This document shows, piece after piece, positions 47,943-58,665 of a DNA stretch of 64,000 nucleotides (its first letter is position 1; each line of letters starts with the position of its first letter). Made by a program: the position numbers and the translations under genes. The notes under the pieces are model-generated. The model made no database searches. It was given only the letters and a program-made list of their open reading frames with translations, and was not told where the DNA came from. The DNA lies in contig JADHZB010000486.1 of NCBI GenBank assembly GCA_015657535.1, positions 1 to 64,000 of the forward strand, written 5' to 3'. Source of the stretch: Nephromyces sp. MM_2019. Taxonomy: Eukaryota; Apicomplexa; Aconoidasida; Nephromycida.

Positions 47943-48766
47943 TCAAACAATAGAAGGAGCAGCAGCAGAGATTTTAGGCCAAAGTTCAGCACATTCTTTT
48001 CCAATAGGGCCAGTTATAGCAGAACCTTTCATTTCACCTTTTGGGTTTACAATTACACCAGCGTTATCTGAAATAAATAGTAGAATTTATAAAAATAAGG
48101 GTATAGCAATATTAATATACTAATTATTACTACCTTCAAAGTAGATGAAATAGCCTTCATGCCTTCTCCATGCCTTCCTTTGTCTAACGATAATGGCTGG
48201 TAAAACTTTCTTCTTTAGCTCAATCTTTCCATCTTTAACAGTGGCAAGAACCATATCACCCAAAGAAGCCGCAGGAAGCCGATTGAGGCAAGAGCCGGTA
48301 CGCTAATAAAGCATTATAATTTGATCTAAATAGTCATTTATAAGATCTTGATTAATGTACTTACATGGACGGCGATGAGGTAAAGATTTTTTCCTCCACT
48401 ATTGTCACAGCAATTAATAAGGGCTCCAACAGGTAAACCTATCGAAAAGAAAATAGAAAATATTTTTCAGGCCTTAATTATTTCTCTTTGAGTAATGAAC
48501 TTACCTAAAGTAACTCTGAGTTTGTTACCACCAGCTCCTCCTCTTCCTGAATGTTAATCAAAGTAGAACGATGAATTTTGAAATGTACTTGATTGAAAAA
48601 TTTCAGTGGATAAAACTTATTACGATAAGTGTCATTCATAAGAAAAGGTATGATTCACAAGAACAATATGAGGCATGAAGTCATGTGTTTTAAAAAGATT
48701 CTGATCTAAGAGTGTATGAAATAAGTACTCATTGTATTCAATGTAAATCAAATTACCTCGTTTCAT
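47943..48766 (-). CDS. RPL23: 60S ribosomal protein uL14 (RPL23), 5 exons
   Basis: This is a conserved large-subunit protein at the subunit interface. The exons are 48766-48757 (10 nt of coding), 48546-48505, 48438-48365, 48302-48134 and 48067-47943, in phase, giving 139 aa (family 139-140). The sequence follows the family throughout: [76 protein letters not shown] and [20 protein letters not shown]. The CCDNSGGKN and AAAPSIV features look apicomplexan to me (from memory, not a search). Splitting into very small 5' exons is notable for so short a gene. Confidence 0.97.
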
Positions 48767-49592
48767 TTTGATAGATTATTTGAAATATTTAATGTTAGAT
48801 TTTTTTAAGAAGTAATTTACCTCTATTTATTTAAGATTAAATTAAAAGATACAAAATGATCAGAAAATGGAAGAAAAAGTAAAAAAAATTGGTGATTACA
48901 ATTGGTAATGTAATTAGGTTAAGAAGAAGATTATTAAAAAACAACATAATTCATTCCTCCCCGATATTTCAAACCTAAAATAGAGTTAGTTAGGCACATA
49001 AAGAAAGCTATCAACTTGCGCAAAGAAAGTTCTTAGTACAGCAGGGCTATTGTTGATACTTTTGGTGTTGAGTACCTGATAGATAACTTGATTAATACTA
49101 ATATTCTTTTATTTTAAAGTAGCCTTGTGTGCTCGTTTTCGTTGTTGCTATTCTTGCTATACATGTTGATCAAGTTCAATGGTTTAAAAACATTCTAAGC
49201 CATATCTTGCCTAGTTCAAATTTGGTCATGGGATAAGGCATCAATGCTAAGTTTTGCTATTGATTGTTGCAGAAAGATATGTGATTTTGCTTTTGAAGTT
49301 TTAGGTTCTACATTTCTAGTCCGATTTCTAGGCTATTTAAAATAAATATATGAAAATCAAGTACTAACTATAGGTTTAATCATACGTATAAGATGATATG
49401 CTTATTCAAATACATAATATTAATGTCTTATTCACATGTGAAGCATCAGTTTGTTGGTTCACCTATGTAAAATTAATAAATGAGAAAAGATTTAGCTTAA
49501 TTGTTCATGTAAATCAATTATTATGACCAGAATTTTTGAACCTAGTTTAGACACTTCACTGTTTTAATTGTTTATTAATAAGTTATCTGTTA
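48767..49592. other. Spacer upstream of uL14 and downstream of the glycosyltransferase
   Basis: AT-rich with no coding-like frame. It holds the uL14 promoter region and the 3' flank of the next gene, both on the minus strand. Confidence 0.5.
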
Positions 49593-51754
49593 TTATATTC
49601 TAAGATCAATAAAATCAAAAAAAAAGCTTTCAGAGCTATACCAAGTGTTATTTTTTTCTAAAAGTGATTTTAATTTACTAGGACAAAGGGTAAAAATCAA
49701 ATTTGGATTGTCCTTTTTATTGTTACTATACGTAAGGCACACAGATCCAGCGATAAGCAGACCATCCTGCATAGAAGTTAGATACGACTCATTGTCATAA
49801 TCACACCTTACTAATATAGCTCCTGAAGTTATTGAGCTCATACTAGCCGGAGCAATACACTTTTTAGCATCTAAAGATTAAATTTGAAAATGTTCCTCAA
49901 CTTTACTTCTGCTTATATCATCTCAAAGTCTCACCATTGCTATAGACAAAGTTGCTGAGCAGTGAAAGCTTAGCAAATTGCTGGCTTGGATTCTCAGAAT
50001 AACAATCGTCCAGCCTTAGAAACTCAACACTGCTACCAATAATGCGACTTGACGATACAGTTAAGCATTTTTGTGAGCTTTTATGCCTTATTAGGTTTAA
50101 TGGGAAATCTAGAAGTTGATAGCTTAGAAACTGATACTTGAATTTTTCAATAAACCTGTTTTGAATAATTGGAAAATAATATTTGCTTAATCAATTTTTA
50201 ATTTTCATTTGAAAAATTAGTGCATAAAGCAGTATTATTATACAACAATTCGATTATAAAGCGAATTTTAAGCTCATCGTTTTACCAATTAAAATTGAAA
50301 CAATTGAGATCTCTTTTTACTTTAAGTATCCTATCTGAGTTTTCAATTTGAACTGTATTTGAGTTTTTAAAATTACTACTTTGATAAAACTTGTTTTTAT
50401 ATTCACCAAACCAGAGTTCTGCAACACGAGCTTTATTCTTTGCTACTAAGTTTGAATCTACTTTATAAGGGAATGAGTTCCTAAATAGATGAGCAATAGA
50501 TGAGTCCCTTGCAACTTGTATTTCTCCACCACAAAGCCAATTTCTCAAGGACTGTATTTTTCAAATAAAATTGTTTCGAAACAATGTTAAGCGTTTAATG
50601 AAGGCTTTGAAATAAATGTATATAAACAGCAAGACTGTAGTCTAAAGTATAATTAAATTCATGCACAGCTTACTAATTCTATATTTTCCGAACCCCATTG
50701 TTCCATTTTCTCATCAAGCATTCCTATTTCTTCCCACCAAGATTTTTTCATAGCAAAAAGTCCCCCACTAAGGATTGGTACCCAATCATCAGAAAGACTA
50801 TCATACCAAAAAGACTCCTGTCCCCAATTTATCATCATCTTATAGCCTCTAATATTGCTTATTGATTTCCATTCAGTTTCATTTAGGCCCAAAATCGTTG
50901 GAGAAACAATCCTTTTATAATTTGAGTTTAGGCGAGTCAAAATTGGTAAAAGCCAATTTGGTTCGGGTTTCACATGAGCGTCTAGGAAGAGTAATATCTC
51001 ACCTCTTGCAAATTCACTTCCGATCAATCTACTTCGCGTCAAACCTTTACTCACAACAAATTAGCACGATATCAATGCTCTTGAAATTACTTATTATATA
51101 AGAATAATTCCTATATAAAATTCTAAAATATGAATTTCACTTGATAAGCTACCTAAAACATTTATGTAAATTATGGAAATTACCTTCCCTTACAACATTT
51201 CTTTTGTATAAAATGGAAAATTCCTCCCAATCGTTTAAATTTACACTCTCAGTAATTGGTGGATCACTTGCATCATCGACAAGCACCAAATCTTTTAGAT
51301 ATCTTGGCGATATAGTTGAGAAAATAGCATGCAAGGTCTTTTCAATATGTTTATTTTCATTATGAGCTATGATAATTATTGAAAGGGTTTTTAATTCATA
51401 ACTTTCAAAGCTAAGCACTGAATTTTGCTGGAAATTAAATTTAGAACTGAGACCTAGGTTTTTCTCTTGAGTATTATTTGTTTGTTTAGAATTCTCATCT
51501 CTTTTATTACTGATAAATGATTTTTTAAATATTTTTTGAGTTAAATTACCAATTTTTGAGCTCAAAAAGTGAAAACTTAGATAGTCTCCCGCTTGTTTGA
51601 TTTCTTTTTTATGATTATTTGAGTCTTTTTCATTAGATAGAGCAACTTTAAAATTTATTGTACACCCTGCTATACCCAGTTCAAGATAAGAATTAATTAA
51701 AATTACAAGGATAACCCATATCCCTACCAAATAACAATTCGAAATAAAACACAT
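49593..51754 (-). CDS. Polypeptide N-acetylgalactosaminyltransferase (GT27) with R-type lectin domain, 5 exons
   Basis: This enzyme starts mucin-type O-glycosylation by moving GalNAc from UDP-GalNAc to Ser/Thr in the Golgi. The exons are 51754-51184, 51044-50674, 50551-50286, 50155-49935 and 49870-49593, in phase, giving 568 aa. An N-terminal signal anchor (about residues 8-27, LVGIWVILVILIN) marks a type II membrane protein. The catalytic domain shows LSIIIIAHNE, LKDLVLVDDASD, the DxH metal motif in FLDAHVKPEPNWLLP, then SGGLFAMKKSWWEEIGMLDE and WGSENIEL, and RNWLCGGEIQV. The C-terminal 150 residues with paired Cys (KCLTVSS, KCIAPAS, GSVCLTY) form the lectin domain. Such enzymes are known in Toxoplasma and Cryptosporidium, where they decorate wall and surface mucins. 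Confidence 0.92.
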
Positions 51755-52260
51755 ATCTATTTTCGCGAGATTATTAATAAGGCAACACTAGACCTTCGAA
51801 TTGGTAAACATATTAAATTTAGTTTTTTCTTCAAACTGCAGAAATTATCAAATAAACTAATTCTTAATGATCTTATGTAATGCTTTAGCAGACCAAGCAA
51901 AGCAAACTATGTGCAGATATAAAATAATCAACTTAGTCATATACATAATAAAGCATTATCAATTTGCTCTAGTTAGCAAAGAATCTCGACGTGATAAATC
52001 ATACCTAACACCTAGGCTAACTAAATATATCAAACTTTTTTTATATCACCAAGAGGTTGAATTAACAATCAACCTAACAAACAAAACGTTAAGCACATTT
52101 GCGTAAACTCGCCTCTTGTGAAGTTTCATGAAACATTATCCCAATCTTTAAATCATTTTATTTTTAAAGTTTCAAAAAGGAACTTACATACTTGATATCA
52201 AATTTTAATACATCACTTTAAAACACTCATCATAACCTCTCCCAACATAAATCATCAAAG
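51755..52260. other. Divergent spacer between the GalNAc-transferase and Tim10-like genes
   Basis: AT-rich 5' flanks. An open stretch at 51,867-52,106 begins at ATG but has no other support. Confidence 0.5.
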
Positions 52261-52660
52261 ATGAACAACATGAATGACGAAAATGATTTAGCTCAAATGG
52301 CATTATTTGAACTTCAAGGATCTGCAGATATGTACAAAAGGTTAGTCTTACATCAAAATTCAAATTTTAAATAAAATGCAAACTTTTCGTCAAGCATCTT
52401 TTATTCTTTATAATTTAATTATCACTTTCTTTGAAAGAGTTGAAGATACTTGCTGGACAAAATGTATAGCCAATGTGAAAACTCAAACATTGTCAGCAGG
52501 AGAGATAAGTTGTATCGATCGCTGTGTCAGCAAGGTAAGAAGACACCCTCATCCAAACTCTCTTTAATCAAAAATTACCATATATATGATACTTCAGTAT
52601 TCTGGATCAAATGATTACATTTTGAAATCTTTATACAAGAAAATGCAAACCCCCAGCTAA
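52261..52660 (+). CDS. Small Tim chaperone (Tim10-like), 3 exons
   Basis: Small Tims form hexamers in the mitochondrial intermembrane space and escort hydrophobic precursors. The exons are 52261-52340, 52438-52534 and 52598-52660, in phase, giving 79 aa. The twin CX3C motifs are CWTKC and CIDRC with 15 residues between them. ALFELQGSADMYKRVED before and SAGEISCIDRCVSKY around the second motif best fit Tim10, though Tim9 is not excluded. The C-terminus is shorter than in animals. It is convergent with the transporter gene, the two stops being 180 bp apart. Confidence 0.88.
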
Positions 52661-52839
52661 ACAATCGAGGGCCTTATAAACAGAGCTTTTTAATCTCTCA
52701 CATGCTACCAGGATAAAGAACTATCATGATATATTAATTAATCCTATTCTACCATTTCAGATCATATATATTTTTGAAAGTTTTTAGTAAATTCTTAATC
52801 AAATTCCTGAGACTAAAAAATTCGATATTTCAAAAATTT

Positions 52840-54954
52840 TCATATAAAATTTCTTAATAAATATATGCCTAATGGACTCAAAAGCCCCATTAATCTTAAT
52901 AAATTAGATTGTCTTAAGTTTATAATTGAAATAATTGAAGCATCTCAAACTTACCCAACAATTGTCCATATTATTGACACATTCCTTGATGACACTTCAC
53001 TAGGTCCAAGCCATGTTAGCATATACCCACTCAAAACACCTTTAAATTGATATAAAATAGCTTTTAATTTGACCATCGATGAATTCTTAACCCGTGAGAA
53101 ACCTTGATATATATTTCGCAAGTCCTATTATTGCAAGCAGCTTGCCTTCGCTTAGAATTGGACATGTGAATATATTTTAAATTTAATTTCTGCTAACTTT
53201 CCTTTTTTCCCTATCTTGGAGTAATGGGTGAGTAATACAGTTAAATAAAAACCATTTCGAAACTCAACTAACCATGACAGACCACTGCATGAATCTAAGA
53301 AAAATTGATTTAGAAAAATTTTAATAGTGTTTTTCTACCTTGGAGCCCATAACACCTCTCCTGCCGTTAGAAATAGCATACAAATCAACACCCATAGAAA
53401 GCTTTCAGAGAATGCCAACATAACAATTGAAGAAGCCTTATTTGCGAGAATTTAATGAAAGACTAATCTAACTATTATCAACATACGGAAATTAATGTAC
53501 CCTATAATAAATATTAAGTTTTTGTTTTGTTTGTATTTTACCTCATTACCATAATTAGATACTTATATATTTCATTAACATCACTCCTAACAAAGTAGCC
53601 CCGTATGATTATGAAAATCATAACCATCCTGTCACATCTTAACAAAGTTTCAGACTTGACGAAGACAAATTTACATTGGATTAATTAACAAAATCCAGTA
53701 ATAATATGATGATCCTCCTAAATACAATATAAAATCTTGCTATAAAGATACTAATTAATGAATATATTGCTCACTAATCATCAATGCAGGATAGATTATT
53801 CCAAAGTATCTTAAAAGACTCCCAGCACCGAAATAAACGACTATTGCTAATGAAAGAAATGGGACAAACTCCGCTGAATTAACTATATCATAATACACCT
53901 GAAAATATTGTATATAATCAGAATTCCAAGAAATTAAAATATTACTTTAAATTCTATATTAATTGATCCAGCGTCTTTCAGTTGTCTGTCTTTTGAAAGA
54001 TCAGAAAGCATAAGAACAAATGGGATTTCCAAAATGCAGATTGCCGTCGAAATTATTAAATACATACTGAAAATTTTTTTATTATAAAACACTTTGTTAA
54101 TAGTAACACCTTACTTTATATAAAGTGTATGGTTAAATCGTGACTGCAAAATAATTAAGAGAATAACTGAGCAAAGGGCAGCAAGATTCATAGAGAAATA
54201 AGAAAAATCGTAATAAATCTCATTTCTAAGGTTATCACCCTCAGAGGTTGTATATTGTCTTATCCCTGAATCAAATTTTCAGTATAAACTTAAATATAAA
54301 ATAATTCAGGCGTTTTAGAAACCTATTTTAGTAGCCATCGTGACAAGGGAATTTCCGGTAGGTATTACAGAAAATAAAATGAAAGCTGCTAAGATATTAT
54401 TGAATGCAGTTAAAAAAATAATCTTCCCAAGAAATGACACCAAAACTCCTTTAAACCTTTTATTTTTTAATAATTCACTGTTAAGCTAAAAAATACCATA
54501 GAACAAGGTGCTTTTTAGCCCAAAAACGTCTATAATAACACCATTGAAAATCCTTACAATAAAGGGAAGGTTTAGGTGTAGATTTAAAGAGATTAAAAAT
54601 TAATAAACTCTTACCCAAAGATTAGTGTGTTGATAGAATATAACCTATGAGTAATGTGATTTTGTTTTTGTGAAGAAATATTTTAGTGATACCCATAAAC
54701 CCATCCTGAAATATTAGAAAATGAATAAGCTAAACACCTTGTTATTTGATATTTTCGATTACCTGCCGTATTGTCAGAAAAACCTAGGTTAAATGTTGAT
54801 TTTAAAATTGCTTTACTCATATTGAACACTCACCCAAAATTGCTGTCAAATAAAAAAAGATGATATAATCATAAGCAAATGCTGAAAAAGAGTCGATAAA
54901 ATCGCAAATTAGAATCAATACAATATTGAATTGTGACTTTAAATATTGCTTCAT
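52840..54954 (-). CDS. Major facilitator superfamily transporter, about 12 or more exons
   Basis: This is a multi-spanning membrane carrier of unknown substrate. The start was chosen at the ATG at 54954, just before the first hydrophobic segment. Exons with matching phase are 54954-54834, 54783-54763, 54705-54693, 54644-54615, 54552-54497, 54448-54323, 54265-54115, 54066-53946 and 53898-53775. They spell SDNTAGWVYGLYSINTLIFG and the MFS loop motif GVIIDVFGLKSTLFYG, then GIRQYTTSEGDN and MNLAALCSVILLIIL. Later coding segments between about 53,650 and 52,840 add MLAFSESFLWVLICMLFL with TAGEVLWAPR, EGKLLAIIGLAKYISRFLTG and VLSGYMLTWLGPSEVSS, and end GLLSPLGIYLLRNFI. The joint between 53,775 and 53,435 is not resolved in phase. 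Introns are about 40-50 nt upward. Confidence 0.83.
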
Positions 54955-55491
54955 CTTAGAAGATTGTAAATAAAAGTTTTTAATATTTGTTGAAACTGAT
55001 ACATAGCTAAAAATTGAAAAAGCTGATAATATATTTAATGTAAGTACTAAAAAAGTACACAATTAAAATCTCAATTTGTTGTTTTCTTAGCACTTTCTGT
55101 TAAAATCTAGCCCGCTTTTATTTTATCACAAATTTTAAAATGGAGGTTCCAATAAAAGCAGTAGTAAATTGCTTTTGTTAAGCACTAAGAAATTTACTGT
55201 TCTTTGACATAACCCTATGTTATACACCATCCTTTCACAAAACAGAGTGTAAAATTTAAGGTCTTAGATTTGTAACAAAGCTCGAAAAATTACTAAAATT
55301 TTCAATCCCAACATTTAGATTAAAATGTAACAATACGAAACTACACAATATTTTTACTGTCCATGAACTTTGGGAAGGAAAGACCAGCAAGTGTTGTTAC
55401 TTTTACTCCAAATAACATTTCAAAATGCTCTATGAATTAATAGATGCTCCAAAGTACTTTAAAGCTCTTTTTTGAAGCATTTTTAAATCTA
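54955..55491. other. Spacer upstream of the MFS gene
   Basis: The open frame continues left of the chosen MFS start (54,955-55,048) without an in-frame ATG, so an extra 5' exon is possible. The rest is AT-rich and featureless. Confidence 0.4.
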
Positions 55492-56243
55492 CTATAACAT
55501 GTGCTGAAAATTTAAGAGTTTTATTGACTGCATACACTGGATTCGAGTATGCTTTCCTAATTAGTACCCAAAAGAGCATATTTTGAGAGATAAAGTTAAA
55601 AGTTTGCATACACATACTTTATAATAAAATTTTAATTCAAATAGGATTAAATTGAATTTTATTCTTCAAATTCCAAATAACCTCATATCTTATTTTTTCT
55701 CACCTGAAGTTGGTTTGAGCTTGCTTCTGTAAATTCAAAGATTGCAAAATGGGTACATATCAAGTCTCTTTCTTTTTATCGTCCATATATTAGAGGTCTC
55801 AATCACATGTAAACTTGAATTTAAAAAAATGAAATTATATAAAACTTACCTGATTTCATCTAAGTCTTTTTGTGCTATATTTATTTGCGGCGGACCAGCA
55901 GAGGCCCTAGCCAGATAGGTGAATAAGTGATACAATTTTTAAATAAATTAAATTAAAACAAGTATCATAAAAAATAAAATATCTTAAGGACTATATTAGG
56001 CTTTATAAAAATTACAATAGCGATACTTACCTATCAGGCTTTTCCACTGAAGCTACTATAACTTCAGATGTAACTTTACCACAATCCTCGAATTCATCGT
56101 CCTTTTTACCTTGAGCAGCTAGTTCTTTCTTTCTATATCCATATAAATGATAATATTGATTTCACACCAAAAATTGAGATTATACCTTACTTTGCAGAGA
56201 TTTTGGCCATTGCATCTGCCAATTCTTTTTTATGAGCATCCAT
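55492..56243 (-). CDS. Small charged protein of unknown function, 5 exons
   Basis: I do not recognise this protein. The exons 56243-56191, 56132-56031, 55906-55850, 55726-55704 and 55556-55492 join in phase for about 99 aa. It begins MDAHKKELADAMAKISAK, continues KKELAAQGKKDDEFEDC, EVIVASVEKPDRASAGPPQ and INIAQKDLDEIRSKLKPTS. The first four exons look convincing: hydrophilic, helical and probably partly disordered. The last exon (KHTRIQCMQSIKLLNF then stop) rests only on phase and could be wrong. There are no membrane or signal segments. The 23-nt exon 4 is short. Confidence 0.5.
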
Positions 56244-56912
56244 TTTTGATATGTTTATTGAGCAATAAATATATAAAATTCATTCAAGATTTAACAATAA
56301 AATCGTTTTATCAAATCTAACATAACAAATGGAAATGACATTTAGCTAATACAGAGTTACATCAATATTTAACTAAGTATATAATGAAATCTCTATTAAT
56401 ATAACAATTAAGTGTGTCTTGAAAACTTTAAAGGTATGAAGCAAATAAATAAAGAAATATTAACAATGTTTTTAAAATATTAACAAAAATCACGAAGTCT
56501 AGACTTGATTATTTAAATTTATTATGAGATCCTTTATGCAAGAACCTCTAATTTATCTAAGTCTGGCTACCAGGGTTGTGGATCATTTAAAATATTTAAT
56601 AAGAGTTTGATTATAGCTTAAAGGCTTGTCGATTTACTAGGGATGCGCTCACTTTAATAAAATTTTTAGAGAAACTTTGTTTATGTAATTAGTTAATCAT
56701 ATAACTCGAGCTCTTTATAAACTATTCAAACTCAAATTAATTCTATTTTTTGAAAATGTTTTAGCAAAATTAGAATTCTGGGAGCTAGTTTACAAAGTTA
56801 AAAAATTAAGCCAACTAATTCGAAGTTGATTTAAGGACATGAACAAGAGTTAATTTCCAAAATTATTTTATTTTGCAAAAATTGATAAAGAATTTTATTT
56901 GTTGCATATAAT
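56244..56912. other. Divergent spacer
   Basis: AT-rich 5' flanks of the small charged protein gene and the RPC4-like gene. Nothing else supported. Confidence 0.5.
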
Positions 56913-57567
56913 ATGGCTTTTTTCGAAGGTTCAAAATCAAAGAACCGAGAGGTGAGGTTAATATGATTCCATAACTAAAACCAAGAACTGACCACTATTG
57001 TGAATTCTTAGGAGTTTAAAAGTACCTACAGTACAGATTACCAAAAAAATACAAATCACAGGTGATACAAGAGAAACTATTCTTATCAGCTCAAATTCAA
57101 ATATCTAAATATTTATTATAAATTGAATATGACTTTAAAATGTGCTAAAAGCCTATTTTTTTTTGGATAAAAACTTTAAATGTTATAGAGATTCACCAGA
57201 TTGGATAATAATACAGATGCCCCTCCAACTTCCTATAACAAATAAGAAAAGTAATAAATCAGGTAAAATGAATTCTTAAAATCTATCTGAAATTTGAAAA
57301 TTTGATCCTATTTAATTTATCTAAATGTTATAATTTTGTATAGGTGTTCAAGAACTCGATGAAAAGACAAACAGCTGCACAAAGTTAAGTGAATTAGGGA
57401 CAGGCAAGTTAGGCAAAATGATATGGAAAGAAAGTGGGGAGAAAATTATAAAAATGGGAACCCAAGCATTGAGTGTTTTATCATCGGAAAAACTTACCAA
57501 CAATCAAGAAGTTGCTTGTTTCAATGATGATATGAAGGAGATTATATTTCTAGGTGATGTTCCATAA
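56913..57567 (+). CDS. Minimal RPC4-like subunit of RNA polymerase III, 4 exons
   Basis: Rpc4 pairs with Rpc5 in the Pol III-specific TFIIF-like module. The exons are 56913-56951, 57012-57061, 57189-57262 and 57344-57567, in phase, giving 128 aa. The C-terminal domain follows the family: DWIIIQMPLQLP corresponds to the FFLQFP..LP segment, LSELGTGKLGKMIWKESGEK to the L..L.EG..GKL...KSG block, and NQEVACFNDD then EIIFLGDVP to the closing strands. Animal and yeast proteins are roughly 400 aa, so this version has almost no N-terminal region. Extra upstream exons were not seen but cannot be excluded. I recognise the family from this motif series only. Confidence 0.75.
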
Positions 57568-58665
57568 AATTAAAACAGACTAGTGTTAGTCCTTTTTGTT
57601 TTTATATTTTTACTTTAACAAAATTATAAACAAATTCCTCCAGGTAGTAATGTACAAAAAGAGGTCTGCTCTATACAAATATAAATTTTAGTATGAGCTA
57701 AAAGTAATGCTTCTGGATATTGAGTCAAATAATATTTGAAAATGCTTTTGGTTTCAAGCTAATATTTTTAAAAACAAAGTTATAACTATCTGGAAACCGG
57801 TAACTTTAAAGTTCAGTAACTCATCAACATTACTTTCTGTTGAGCAAGTGTGAGAACTTATTTGCATACAAAAGTTGTAATCATTACAGACCAAAGATTT
57901 TATTTTTTCTTAGAATTGTTTATATTTTATCATATACCCATGCAGACTTTATGAAGAGTTAAAATTTTTGCAATGTAAATTTTGAACTTGAGTTTCTAAG
58001 TGATAATCATATAATTTTAATATCAAATCTACGAGATCGTTTTTAAAGAATTCTGGCTTAATGCCATTCATTATGATTTAAATAACCAGCCCATCCAGAT
58101 AACAAGTTTTTTTAGCCATTTGAGTTACGAAATTTCACAACATAATTTATACAAGTTATTGAGGGCTCGTAGAATATAAACAGTGTGGTTGAGCAAACTT
58201 GTTCGACAGTCACTGATTAGATTTGGGTTAATGTAGCTAATTTGCTAGTTCGAAACATAATATATATATTGATATCCTGACCCCACTTTCATTAAAAGCT
58301 TTTGTATTTAAAAACTTAAATTCAATAGGCTATTTAATAACGTTGAGGGAGCTAAAGTGACGTAACAAATTGGGCATGTTAAACAACATGATTCATTTCA
58401 CATAATATAAATAATAAATTAGATACCCTAAAATAGGTGATTAAAATCACTAATCCATTTCTTAATTACTGATTTTACTTCAAATACTTATTCTTTTTTA
58501 CTCGACAAAATATATATATATATTAGTTTCTACTTAGCTTTGTAAGGCCTAAGTCATGCTCTGTAGTGTATGTTTGATCTTCACATTTAAAATACCTTGA
58601 CTAACACTTCATATGAGAGTACATTAACACATCTATGAACATAATTAAAATAACCAATTCCCAAA
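57568..58665. other. Spacer before the ECM29-like gene
   Basis: AT-rich. A TA run lies near 58,510-58,524, close to where the longer-intron sequence character returns. No gene is supported. Confidence 0.5.

Noticed and set aside
52865..53050. Plus-strand 61-codon frame
   Set aside because: It is antisense to the last two exons of the MFS transporter, which read VLSGYMLTWLGPSEVSS and GLLSPLGIYLLRNF.
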